A model generated the notes under the pieces. It had not been told where the DNA came from and made no database searches. It saw only the letters and a list, made by a program, of their open reading frames with translations. A stretch of DNA of 64,000 bases, taken from contig CBDICN010000002.1 in the NCBI GenBank assembly GCA_965277355.1, positions 930,001 to 994,000 on the forward strand. The letters run 5' to 3'. The position numbers and the translations under genes were made by a program. Every line of letters begins with the position of its first letter. Position 1 is the first letter of the stretch. Shown one piece after another: positions 1-9,607 of this stretch. This DNA comes from RH-AL1 sp965277355 (lineage in GTDB: Bacteria; Pseudomonadota; Alphaproteobacteria; Rhizobiales; Beijerinckiaceae).

Positions 1-429
1 CACCTGCGCCAGGTCATTGGCTGGCGCGGTCTCGCCCAGCGCGACCCATTGAACGAGTACAAGTCCGAGGCCTTCCAGCTCTTCAACGAGCTGATCGCCC
101 AGTTGCGAGAGACGACGACCTCGCAGCTGAACCGGGTCGAGCTCGCCCACGAGGATCATCAGCAGATCCCGCCGTTGCAGGCCTCCCAGTTCGAGCCGAT
201 GAACGGCAATCACGAGGACCTTCGACAGCTGATGATGCGCCTCGGCAATGCCGACGATGTCGTGCCGAACGGGGGGACGATGTTCGAGGCGCTCGGCGGG
301 ACCGAGGCCGACACGATCGCCCGCAGCACCGACGACCCCTCCACCTGGGGCCGGGTCGCTCGCAACGCGCCTTGCCCATGCGGCTCCGGCAAGAAGTACA
401 AGCACTGCCACGGCGCGCTCGGCGCCTGA
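1..429 (+). CDS. secA: SecA preprotein translocase ATPase, C-terminal end (partial)
   Basis: Only the last 142 codons are in the window; reading frame 1 is open from base 1, so the gene starts to the left. The fragment begins HLRQVIGWRGLAQRDPLNEY, a typical SecA helical-scaffold segment, and ends in the SEC-C zinc motif CPCGSGKKYKHCHG, which in this family binds zinc and contacts SecB. SecA is the cytosolic motor that drives unfolded preproteins through SecYEG. A probable terminator follows directly. Identification is firm. Confidence 0.96.
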   Translation, partial: HLRQVIGWRGLAQRDPLNEYKSEAFQLFNELIAQLRETTTSQLNRVELAHEDHQQIPPLQASQFEPMNGNHEDLRQLMMRLGNADDVVPNGGTMFEALGGTEADTIARSTDDPSTWGRVARNAPCPCGSGKKYKHCHGALGA

Positions 430-434
430 AATTG

Positions 435-459
435 GAGGCCGCCGCAATACGGTGGCCTC
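435..459 (+). terminator. Probable Rho-independent terminator of secA
   Basis: A 10-bp stem (GAGGCCGCCG paired with CGGTGGCCTC, one G-U pair) with a five-base loop lies 6 bases after the secA stop codon. The T-run after it is short (TTG), so termination may be partial. Confidence 0.55.
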
Positions 460-563
460 TTGCGACGGGGGCGCATCGCGGCGACCGCGGTGAGCCGGCC
501 TGACGTCCCGCTTTCGCCGAAATCCTGTCGCAGAGTGCGTGCCTCACCAACGAAAAGTCCGAC

Positions 564-1187
564 GTGCCCGAAGCGCCGCGCCTGTTCTTGATCACGCCGC
601 CCGTTGCGGACGCCGTCCTCTTCCGGCCGCTGCTCGAGGCGGCGGTCACGAGCGTCGATGTGGCCTGCGTGCTGCTGCGCAGCGGCGCCCGGGACGACGG
701 CGAAGCCAAGGCGATCGTCCGTGCGCTCGCGGCCGTAGCCCGGGACGCCGGGGCTGCTCTGCTGGTCGAGAACGATCCGAGGCTCGCCGCGCGCGCCGAC
801 TCCGACGGCGTTCACATGTCGGGCGGGAGCGCCGGGCTCGAGGAGGCGCTTGCCGCGATGCATCCGAAGAAGATCGTCGGCGTGGGCGATCTCGCCAGCC
901 GCGACGAGGCGATGGTCGCGGGCGAGGCCGGCGTCGACTACCTGATGTTCGGCGCCCCGGGGTCCGAGCGGAGCCGGGAGGAGATCATCGAGCGCGTCGC
1001 CTGGTGGGCCGAGATCTTCAACGTGCCCTGCGTCGGCTACGCGCGTGATCCCGACCAGGCTGCCGCCATTGCTGGGGCGGGCGCGGAGTTCGTCGCCCTC
1101 TGCGACGGGCTGTGGGAGCAGGATATCGCGACGACATTGCGGGAGGTGTCGCGCGCTATCGCCGAGGTCGGCGAGGCTGCGCGATGA
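564..1187 (+). CDS. Thiamine phosphate synthase family protein (ThiE/TenI-like)
   Basis: A 207-aa TIM-barrel protein of the ThiE/TenI family. It opens with the family signature RLFLITPP and carries the phosphate-binding style segment DYLMFGAPG. ThiE couples the hydroxymethylpyrimidine and thiazole phosphates to thiamine phosphate; TenI-like members have lost or changed this activity. Because no other thi genes are nearby, the reaction is inferred from the family only. The start chosen is GTG at 564. The stop overlaps the next gene's ATG by 4 bases (ATGA), so the two are probably co-translated. Confidence 0.7.
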   Translation: MPEAPRLFLITPPVADAVLFRPLLEAAVTSVDVACVLLRSGARDDGEAKAIVRALAAVARDAGAALLVENDPRLAARADSDGVHMSGGSAGLEEALAAMHPKKIVGVGDLASRDEAMVAGEAGVDYLMFGAPGSERSREEIIERVAWWAEIFNVPCVGYARDPDQAAAIAGAGAEFVALCDGLWEQDIATTLREVSRAIAEVGEAAR

Positions 1188-2221
1188 GGCGCGCCGCTCT
1201 GTTCGTCGCCGTCCCGCTCGCGATGATAGCCGCTGGCGCCTTCGCGCAGCAGGAGCTGACCCCGCCTAGTCCCTCACAATTCGGGGCGCCCTCGATCGCG
1301 CCGCCGACCGAGCCGCCGCCGGCCGAGAACCGGCCGACCCTCCCCTCGCCGGCCGACCTGCCCGACACGGCGACGAAAGCCTCTCCCGGCGCCGATCTCG
1401 CCTTCGGCGCCTTCCAGCGCGGCTTCTACGTCACCGCCCTGCGGGAGGCGATGAAGCGCGTCGACAAGAACGCCAAGGACGGGGCGGCGATGACCTTGCT
1501 CGGCGAGCTCTATTCGCAGGGGCTCGGCGTCAAGCAGGACAAGGCGGAGGCCGCCCGCTGGTTCAAGCTCGCCGCCGACGCGGGCGATCCCCAGGCGATG
1601 TTCGAGCTCGGGATCGCGCGCATGAAAGGCGACGGTGTCAAGGAGGATCGCGCCGGAGCCCGCTCGATGTTCGCGGCGGCCGGCGCAAACGACAATGCCG
1701 GCGCGCTGTTCTATCTCGGGCTGTTCGCGCTTCAGAACAACGGCGTCGCGCCCGACTACGCGACCGCGAGTTCCTACTTCCGCCGGTCCGCCGAGCTCGG
1801 CAATTCGGAGGCGCAATACGCGCTCGGCCTGCTCTACCGGCAAGGCAACGGCGTGCCGAAAGACGACGCCAGGGCGGCGACCTACATCGGAGAGGCTGCC
1901 GCCAACGACAACATTGCCGCGATGGTCGAGTATGCAATCATGGTGTTCAACGGCATTGGCACGAAGAAGGACGAAGCCTCGGCGGCGCGGTGGTTCATCA
2001 AGGCGGCCGGCCACAACAATCCCGTCGCGCAGGATCGCGCGGCGCGCCTCTTCGTCGCCGGACGAGGCGTCAAGAAGGACCTCGTCGAGGGCATGAAGTG
2101 GCACCTCCTGTCGAGCGCCGCCGGGCTCAAGGACGGATGGCTGGACAGCCAGATGAGCCAGCTCACGCCCGAGCAGCGCGCCGCCGTCGATCTCGCGGTG
2201 CGCCATTACGTGGGTAGCTGA
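1184..2221 (+). CDS. Secreted Sel1-repeat (TPR-like) protein
   Basis: A 345-aa protein with an N-terminal signal peptide (MRRAALFVAVPLAMIAAG, then AFAQ-type cleavage), a proline-rich linker (roughly residues 25-65), then a run of Sel1-like repeats to the C terminus. Each repeat shows the pattern A-x2-LG-x2-Y-x2-G-x-GV-x2-D-x3-A. Sel1 repeats are alpha-helical scaffolds for protein-protein contacts. The ATG at 1184 was preferred over a longer upstream reading because it overlaps the thiE-like stop (ATGA) and places the signal peptide at the N terminus. Probably periplasmic; partner unknown. Confidence 0.85.
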   Translation: MRRAALFVAVPLAMIAAGAFAQQELTPPSPSQFGAPSIAPPTEPPPAENRPTLPSPADLPDTATKASPGADLAFGAFQRGFYVTALREAMKRVDKNAKDGAAMTLLGELYSQGLGVKQDKAEAARWFKLAADAGDPQAMFELGIARMKGDGVKEDRAGARSMFAAAGANDNAGALFYLGLFALQNNGVAPDYATASSYFRRSAELGNSEAQYALGLLYRQGNGVPKDDARAATYIGEAAANDNIAAMVEYAIMVFNGIGTKKDEASAARWFIKAAGHNNPVAQDRAARLFVAGRGVKKDLVEGMKWHLLSSAAGLKDGWLDSQMSQLTPEQRAAVDLAVRHYVGS

Positions 2222-2388
2222 GGCGCCAGGCGCCGATAGCCTGCTCCGATGAAACCTCCGCCCCGGCCCCGACGAAGAGGTCGTCGTCGCGGCGGGATGG
2301 AAGCCAACGCATCCAGTCTTAGCCGTTCGCGGAAGCGCGCCGCTCCCATGGCCCAGCGCCGCCGCTGTCCCGGTTGAGGAGCACGACC

Positions 2389-2745
2389 ATGGAGATGCAA
2401 CAAATCCGCTATTTCCTCGCGCTCAGCGAGGAGCTCAACTTCACCCGCGCGGCGGCGCGCTGTCGCGTCTCGCAGCCGTCGCTCACCCGCGCCATCATGC
2501 GGCTCGAACGCGAACTCGGTGGCGCTCTCATCCATCGCGCCCGCAGCAGAACGCGCCTCACCGGCCTCGGCGAAACGGTACGGCCTCACCTTTCTGCGGT
2601 TCTGCAGAACGCCGAAACCGCGAAGCGGCAGGCCGAGGCCTTCATGCGGGCGGCGGCGGACGGCGAGCCTCCGCTCGGGACGCAAGCACCGCTCTCGTGC
2701 CGTCCGGCGTCGGCCGGTGCTCACCAGGCCATGGGCCTTGCATGA
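2389..2745 (+). pseudogene. Truncated LysR-type regulator, DNA-binding half only
   Basis: The reading frame starts MEMQQIRYFLALSEELNFTR, the standard LysR winged helix-turn-helix, and follows the family through the linker helix (to about residue 85). It then degenerates and stops at 118 aa, where a LysR regulator is usually near 300 aa. No effector-binding domain was found in any frame before the next gene at 2817. A good ribosome site (GAGGAG, 2375-2380) precedes the ATG, so the fragment may still be expressed. It may once have controlled the adjacent propionyl-CoA synthetase gene. Confidence 0.75.
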
Positions 2746-2816
2746 GCCGTCGAGTTATGGACTCTTCGCTGGCGACGAGCCCTTGAAGCAGCTCGCGACA
2801 CAAGGGCGGGAGCCGC

Positions 2817-4712
2817 ATGCAAAGCCGGTATCACGAGGTCTACGCCGGCTGGCAGTCCGACCCGCAGGCTTTCTGGCGCGAGGCGGCGCAGTCGATCGAC
2901 TGGGTCGAGGCGCCCAAGGCGATCTTCGATGCGCGGGCCGGCATCTACGGGCGTTGGTTCCCCGACGCGAGCTGCAACGCCTGCTTCAATTGCGTCGACC
3001 GCCACGTGCGCGACGGGCGCGGCGACCAGGCCGCGATCATCTACGATTCGCCGCTCATCGATTTTTCCAAGACGATCACCTACGCGGAGCTGCTCGACGA
3101 GGTGGCGACGCTCGCGGCGGTGCTGCGAGACTTCGGCGTCGCCAAGGGCGACCGCGTGCTCATCTACCTGCCGATGATTCCGCGAGCGCATGTCGCGATG
3201 CTCGCCTGCGCCCGCATCGGCGCGATCCACTCGGTGGTGTTCGGCGGCTTCGCAGCCGGGGAACTCGCGACACGCATCGAGGACGCCAAGCCGAAGCTGA
3301 TCCTCACCGCCTCGTGCGGCATCGAGCCGGGGCGGACCGTCGCCTACAAACCGCTGCTCGACGCCGCGATCGACATCGCCGACGCCAAGCCGTCCGCCGT
3401 GCTTGTCTGGCAGCGCCCGAAGCTGGAGGCAGCCCTGATCGAGGGGCGCGACCACGACTGGGAAGCGCTCGTCGAGAAGGCGGAGGGCCGCCGCGCCGAA
3501 TGCGTCACGATGGCCGCGACCGACCCGCTCTACATCCTCTATACCTCGGGCACGACCGGCGTGCCGAAGGGCGTGATCCGCGATACCGGCGGCTACCTCG
3601 TGGCGCTCGCGTGGTCGATGGTTAACATCTACGGCATAGAGCCCGGCGAGGTGTTCTGGTGCGCCTCCGACGTCGGCTGGGTCGTCGGCCACTCCTACAA
3701 CGTCTACGGGCCGCTGCTGATCGGCGCGACGACGATCGTCTACGAGGGCAAGCCGGTCGGCACGCCGGACGCCGGCGCGTTCTGGCGCGTCTGCGCGCAG
3801 TGGGGCGTCGTTTCGCTGTTCACCGCGCCGACCGCGATGCGCGCGATCCGTAAGGAAGACCCGGACGCCAAGTTCTGGCGCGAGCACGCGCCGAAAGCCA
3901 TGCGGGCTCTGTTCCTCGCCGGCGAGCGCGCCGATGCCAACACCGTCGACTGGGCCAGCGAGCGCTTCGGCTTGCCGGTGATCGACCACTGGTGGCAGAC
4001 GGAGACCGGCTGGTGCATCGCCGGCAATCCGGTGGGGCTCGGCGTGCTGCCGGTGAAACCCGGCTCGGCGACGGTCCCGATGCCGGGCTACACGCTGGAG
4101 GTCGTCGACGAAGCCGGCCAGCCGGTGCCGCGCGGCACGATGGGCTCGTTCGTCATCAAGCTGCCGATGCCGCCCGGATGCCTGCCGACGCTCTGGCAGG
4201 ACGATCCCCGCATGCGCGAGAGCTATCTCACCGCGTTTCCCGGCGCCTACAAGACGTCGGACGCCGGTACGATGGACGCGGACGGCTACGTGTTTCTGCT
4301 CGGGCGTACCGACGACATCATCAATTGCGCCGGCCACCGCCTCTCGACCGGCGGCATGGAGGAGGTGCTCTCCTCGCTGCCCGATGTCGCCGAATGCGCG
4401 GTGATCGGCGTCGCCGACACCATCAAGGGCGAGGTGCCGTGCGGCTTCCTGGTGCTCAAGGCCGGCGTCGCCAGGGAGGCGGCCGCGATCGAGGGCGACG
4501 CGGTGGCGCTGATCCGCGAGCGCATCGGCCCGGTCGCCTCGTTCAAGACCGCGATCATCGTCGACCGGCTGCCGAAGACCCGCTCCGGCAAAATCCTGCG
4601 CGGGACGATGAAGAAAATCGCCGACCACGACAGCTACGCGATGCCGGCGACGATCGAGGATCCGGCGACGCTCGACACGATCGCAGACGCCGTGAAGGCG
4701 CGCGGGCTCTGA
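2817..4712 (+). CDS. prpE: Propionate-CoA ligase (acyl-CoA synthetase, PrpE type)
   Basis: A 631-aa ANL-superfamily enzyme that activates propionate (or acetate) to the acyl-CoA through an acyl-adenylate. Visible motifs are the P-loop-like YTSGTTGVPKG (about residue 241), HWWQTETGW (about residue 392), the adenylate-binding YKTSDAG, and the C-terminal catalytic lysine segment PKTRSGKILRG, whose lysine is the usual site of acetylation control in this family. The N terminus (CNACFNCVDRHV) resembles PrpE more than Acs. The downstream amidase could supply its acid substrate, since acetamide or propionamide hydrolysis releases the acid. Confidence 0.88.
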   Translation: MQSRYHEVYAGWQSDPQAFWREAAQSIDWVEAPKAIFDARAGIYGRWFPDASCNACFNCVDRHVRDGRGDQAAIIYDSPLIDFSKTITYAELLDEVATLAAVLRDFGVAKGDRVLIYLPMIPRAHVAMLACARIGAIHSVVFGGFAAGELATRIEDAKPKLILTASCGIEPGRTVAYKPLLDAAIDIADAKPSAVLVWQRPKLEAALIEGRDHDWEALVEKAEGRRAECVTMAATDPLYILYTSGTTGVPKGVIRDTGGYLVALAWSMVNIYGIEPGEVFWCASDVGWVVGHSYNVYGPLLIGATTIVYEGKPVGTPDAGAFWRVCAQWGVVSLFTAPTAMRAIRKEDPDAKFWREHAPKAMRALFLAGERADANTVDWASERFGLPVIDHWWQTETGWCIAGNPVGLGVLPVKPGSATVPMPGYTLEVVDEAGQPVPRGTMGSFVIKLPMPPGCLPTLWQDDPRMRESYLTAFPGAYKTSDAGTMDADGYVFLLGRTDDIINCAGHRLSTGGMEEVLSSLPDVAECAVIGVADTIKGEVPCGFLVLKAGVAREAAAIEGDAVALIRERIGPVASFKTAIIVDRLPKTRSGKILRGTMKKIADHDSYAMPATIEDPATLDTIADAVKARGL

Positions 4713-4827
4713 ACCGACCGCGTTAACCGAGGGGTTGCGGGCCGTCGTCCGGCGGCTGGCCCCGGCTGGCCAGGATTATGCGAAGACGCGCCGCGCAGCG
4801 ACCCGGCGCCAGCAAAGGAGACCCGCG

Positions 4828-5817
4828 ATGTCCTGGCTCGATCATTCCATCATGACCCGCAGGGGCGTTGCCGGAGGCAAGCCGACATCGACCCACGCGA
4901 TCACCGAGGCGACCCAGGGCAAGTACCATTACGTCTACGGCCCCTACGCCAAGCCGGTGCTGAGCGTCGAGCCCGGCGCGGTGATCTCCTGCGAGACCCA
5001 CGACGCGATGGAAGGGCGGATCAAGAGCGAGTCCGACAGCCCGAGCGAAATCCTGAACTTCCCGTTCCTCAACCCGCAGAACGGGCCGATCCACGTCGCC
5101 GGCGCGCGGAAGGGCGACTGCCTCGCCGTGCACATCCAGACGATCGTCCCGCGCGGCCCACAGCCCGCCGGCACCACCTGCGTGATGAAGGATTTCGGCG
5201 GCCTCGTCAGCAACACGCACACGATGATGCTGCACGAGCCGCTGCCGGAGATCGTCAAGAAGGTCGAGGTCGACCCGGTCAAAGGCATCAAGTGGAGCGA
5301 TACGATCACCCTGCCCTACGAGCCGTTCATCGGCACGATCGGCACCTCGCCGGAGATCGAGGCGGTCTCCTCGCTGGTGCCGGACTACTGGGGCGGCAAC
5401 ATGGACCTGCCGGACGTAGGCGTCGGCGCGATCATCTACCTGCCGGTGTTCGTCGAGGGCGCGCTGCTCTACCTCGGCGACTGCCACGCGACGCAAGGCG
5501 ACGGCGAGTTGTGCGGCTTCGCGATCGAGCATCCGACCGTGACGACGGTGCAGGTCGATCTCATCAAGGGCTGGAGCTTCGGCTGGCCGCGGCTCGAGAC
5601 CGAGCGCGCCATCATGACCATCGGCTCCGGCCGCCCGATGGAGGACGCCGCGCGCATCGCCTACCGCGAGCTGATCCGCTGGATGGCGCAGGACCACGGC
5701 TTCAGCGAGATGGACGCCTACATGCTCCTGACCCAGGCCGGCAAGATGCGGCTCGGCAACATGGTCGACCCGAAATACACGCTCGGCGCCTCGATCGCGA
5801 AGGCGCTGCTTTGCTGA
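4828..5817 (+). CDS. fmdA: Acetamidase/formamidase family protein
   Basis: A 329-aa protein of the FmdA/AmdA family, which hydrolyses formamide or short-chain amides to the acid plus ammonia. Family features include the N-terminal barrel with ISCETHDAMEG, the NPQNGPIHVAGA segment, the GTIGTSPE motif and the metal/active-site region LYLGDCHATQGDGELCG. The start at 4828 is supported by AAAGGAG about 8 bases upstream and by the family N terminus. It lies 115 bp behind the acyl-CoA synthetase on the same strand. If formate is the product, the formate dehydrogenase locus at 9.6-15 kb would be the natural sink; if acetate, the synthetase would be. Confidence 0.88.
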   Translation: MSWLDHSIMTRRGVAGGKPTSTHAITEATQGKYHYVYGPYAKPVLSVEPGAVISCETHDAMEGRIKSESDSPSEILNFPFLNPQNGPIHVAGARKGDCLAVHIQTIVPRGPQPAGTTCVMKDFGGLVSNTHTMMLHEPLPEIVKKVEVDPVKGIKWSDTITLPYEPFIGTIGTSPEIEAVSSLVPDYWGGNMDLPDVGVGAIIYLPVFVEGALLYLGDCHATQGDGELCGFAIEHPTVTTVQVDLIKGWSFGWPRLETERAIMTIGSGRPMEDAARIAYRELIRWMAQDHGFSEMDAYMLLTQAGKMRLGNMVDPKYTLGASIAKALLC

Positions 5818-5944
5818 GCAAGGGCGCTGCGCCGGTGGCGCCTCCGAACGCGGCCCGAAAGCGCTCCCCCAACCATCCTGCTTGATTTGAACGCGAGGCG
5901 TGCTTGTCCTACGGGTCGATCGTTGCAGTGTAGGCAAGGATAAG

Positions 5945-7219
5945 ATGGCCGTCGGATCTCTGGCTAGGATGGGCATGCGCGCCGCGGCGGCTTGCCTGCC
6001 GCGTGCCCCCGTGACCGCCGCGGACCTCATCACGTCCTTCGAGAGCCTCGGCGACAATTGCGAATTCGGCACGATCCAAAGGCTCTGCGGGGCCGAACCG
6101 CAGGGACTGTTCCGCTTCAGCGCTTCGACCATCGACCACATCATCGACGTCATCGAGACGGAGGCCTCGCACCTCTACACCGACGAGGATCTGGAGCTTT
6201 TCCTTTACGATGGCCATGACGAGTACATGGTGAAGAGCAGGCACTACGACGATTTCGTCTTCCATACGCAAGTCAGCCCGAGCGCCGTGGATCGACGGAG
6301 CTTCGCCGGCAAAACCGGTCGGCGTTTGGAGTACCTGAAGGGCAAGCTGCAAGAGGATCTCCGTCTGGCGGAAAAGGTATTCGTCCGAAAGGGACAGGAG
6401 AACGCCGACAAAATCACTCGTCTTCACGATGCCTTGCGCCGTTTCGGTCCCAACTCGCTCCTATGGGTGGTCGAGGCCGCGCCCGCGCATCCTGCCGGCA
6501 CTGTCGAGATCGTCGGCGACGGACTCTTTCGCGGCTACGTTTCGAAATTCAAGGACTTCGGCACGAGCGAACCTGCCGATCTCGCGAGTTGGGTGAAAAT
6601 TTGCCAGCTCGCGCATCGTCGCCATGCGCTCGATCGCCGCGCGCGAAGCGAGGGACTATCGAGACCAAAAATCCGATACGAGGAGAACCGGATCGTCTCC
6701 ACAGGCAACGCGTGGATGTTCGGACCGGCCTGCGACGTCAACGTTTGCGTCGACCCGTCCCTGGGTCAGCCTCCGGGGACGGTGAGGAGCGTTACCTTGC
6801 AGCGGCACTGCAATCACGACGAGACGCTGGCGCTCGTCGACATCAATCGCCGCATCAGGCCGCAGACAATGATCGTCTTCTCGGTCGGGGTGTGGGTCGC
6901 CGCCGGCGCCCCTCCGGCTTGCATCGACGCCTGCTTCCTGAATTTTCCAGGGCTTCACAATCATCCCTTCGACCTCTCGACCCCCGATCGATGGCAGCGC
7001 ATTTGGGTGTCTGCGCAGGTTCCGCGCGGCGTTAGCAATGCCGTCGTCGCGGTCCGCGCGGGCGGCGGCGAAGGCAGCCGGATCAGGCTCGCGTCTTGGC
7101 GGCTCGAAGAGGGCGTGGTGCCGAGCGAGCCGCGTTCGCCGCCACGCGGCCTCTCGTTTGCGTTGCAGGCCGCACGCCGCGCCCCTGTCGAGCTTTGGAC
7201 GGCGCGTCCGCGATCTTAG
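5945..7219 (+). CDS. Conserved protein of unknown function, SLGDNCEFG motif
   Basis: A 424-aa protein that I do not recognise by function. Near residue 30 it has FESLGDNCEFGTIQR, a signature I have seen at the N terminus of several uncharacterised alphaproteobacterial proteins. The middle (HDEYMVKSRHYDDFVFH) is rich in His, Asp and Tyr and could hold a catalytic site. The C-terminal 170 residues look like a beta-rich domain, possibly carbohydrate-binding, with ALVDINRRIRP and FLNFPGLHNHPFDL. There is no signal peptide. The start at 5945 follows an AAGGAT ribosome site. It stands alone, convergent with selB. Confidence 0.7.
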   Translation: MAVGSLARMGMRAAAACLPRAPVTAADLITSFESLGDNCEFGTIQRLCGAEPQGLFRFSASTIDHIIDVIETEASHLYTDEDLELFLYDGHDEYMVKSRHYDDFVFHTQVSPSAVDRRSFAGKTGRRLEYLKGKLQEDLRLAEKVFVRKGQENADKITRLHDALRRFGPNSLLWVVEAAPAHPAGTVEIVGDGLFRGYVSKFKDFGTSEPADLASWVKICQLAHRRHALDRRARSEGLSRPKIRYEENRIVSTGNAWMFGPACDVNVCVDPSLGQPPGTVRSVTLQRHCNHDETLALVDINRRIRPQTMIVFSVGVWVAAGAPPACIDACFLNFPGLHNHPFDLSTPDRWQRIWVSAQVPRGVSNAVVAVRAGGGEGSRIRLASWRLEEGVVPSEPRSPPRGLSFALQAARRAPVELWTARPRS

Positions 7220-7298
7220 CGGCATGAAGGCCACCGCGCCTGCATCGAGACAGAAGCGCATCGAACGTCTCCGTTAAATCCTCAACCTCCGCGCAAGC

Positions 7299-9227
<1,929 letters not shown>

Positions 9228-9268
9228 GAGGACCCAGCGAGGCTTCCTGCGGAGGGCCGCCTAGAGCA

Positions 9269-9607
9269 TCACCGCGCGACGGCGGCAAGCCCTTCCGGCG
9301 CCGTTCCCTCGATCTCGTCGACGAGAGCCCCGAGCCATGCCATTGCCTTCTCGAACTCGCCCCAGGGCGGGTTGCCGAGCGGGAAGTGCATCGCCATCAC
9401 CACGCTGATGATGGCGTTGAGCCGCGACAGGCGCTCCTTGTCGCAGGCCCGCACCTGCTCCGCACGCTGGGTTAGGATCAGCTCCTCGCGAAAGGCCGCA
9501 AGGCATTGCGTGGCGAACGACAGTTCGTGGTCGTCCTTCTTGGGCCGCTGCTCGAGTACGCGGCGGCAATGGAAGAACGCCTTGCGGCCGGGGTGAAGCT
9601 CAAGCAT
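9269..9607 (-). CDS. Small protein of unknown function between fdnG and selB
   Basis: A 112-aa protein beginning MLELHPGRKAFFHCRRVLEQ. The ATG at 9607 overlaps the fdnG stop by 8 bases, so translation is probably coupled; a longer N terminus is open but would overlap fdnG further. It is predicted soluble and mostly helical, with a QRAEQVRACDKERLSRLNAI stretch and no signal peptide or metal motif. It lies between a selenoprotein gene and selB, so a role in formate dehydrogenase maturation or stability is possible, but this is inference from position only. Confidence 0.72.
   Translation of the reverse strand: MLELHPGRKAFFHCRRVLEQRPKKDDHELSFATQCLAAFREELILTQRAEQVRACDKERLSRLNAIISVVMAMHFPLGNPPWGEFEKAMAWLGALVDEIEGTAPEGLAAVAR

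Noticed and set aside
7220..7298. selC (tRNA-Sec) near selB
   Set aside because: No cloverleaf was found here or in other gaps of the window; the gene is probably elsewhere.
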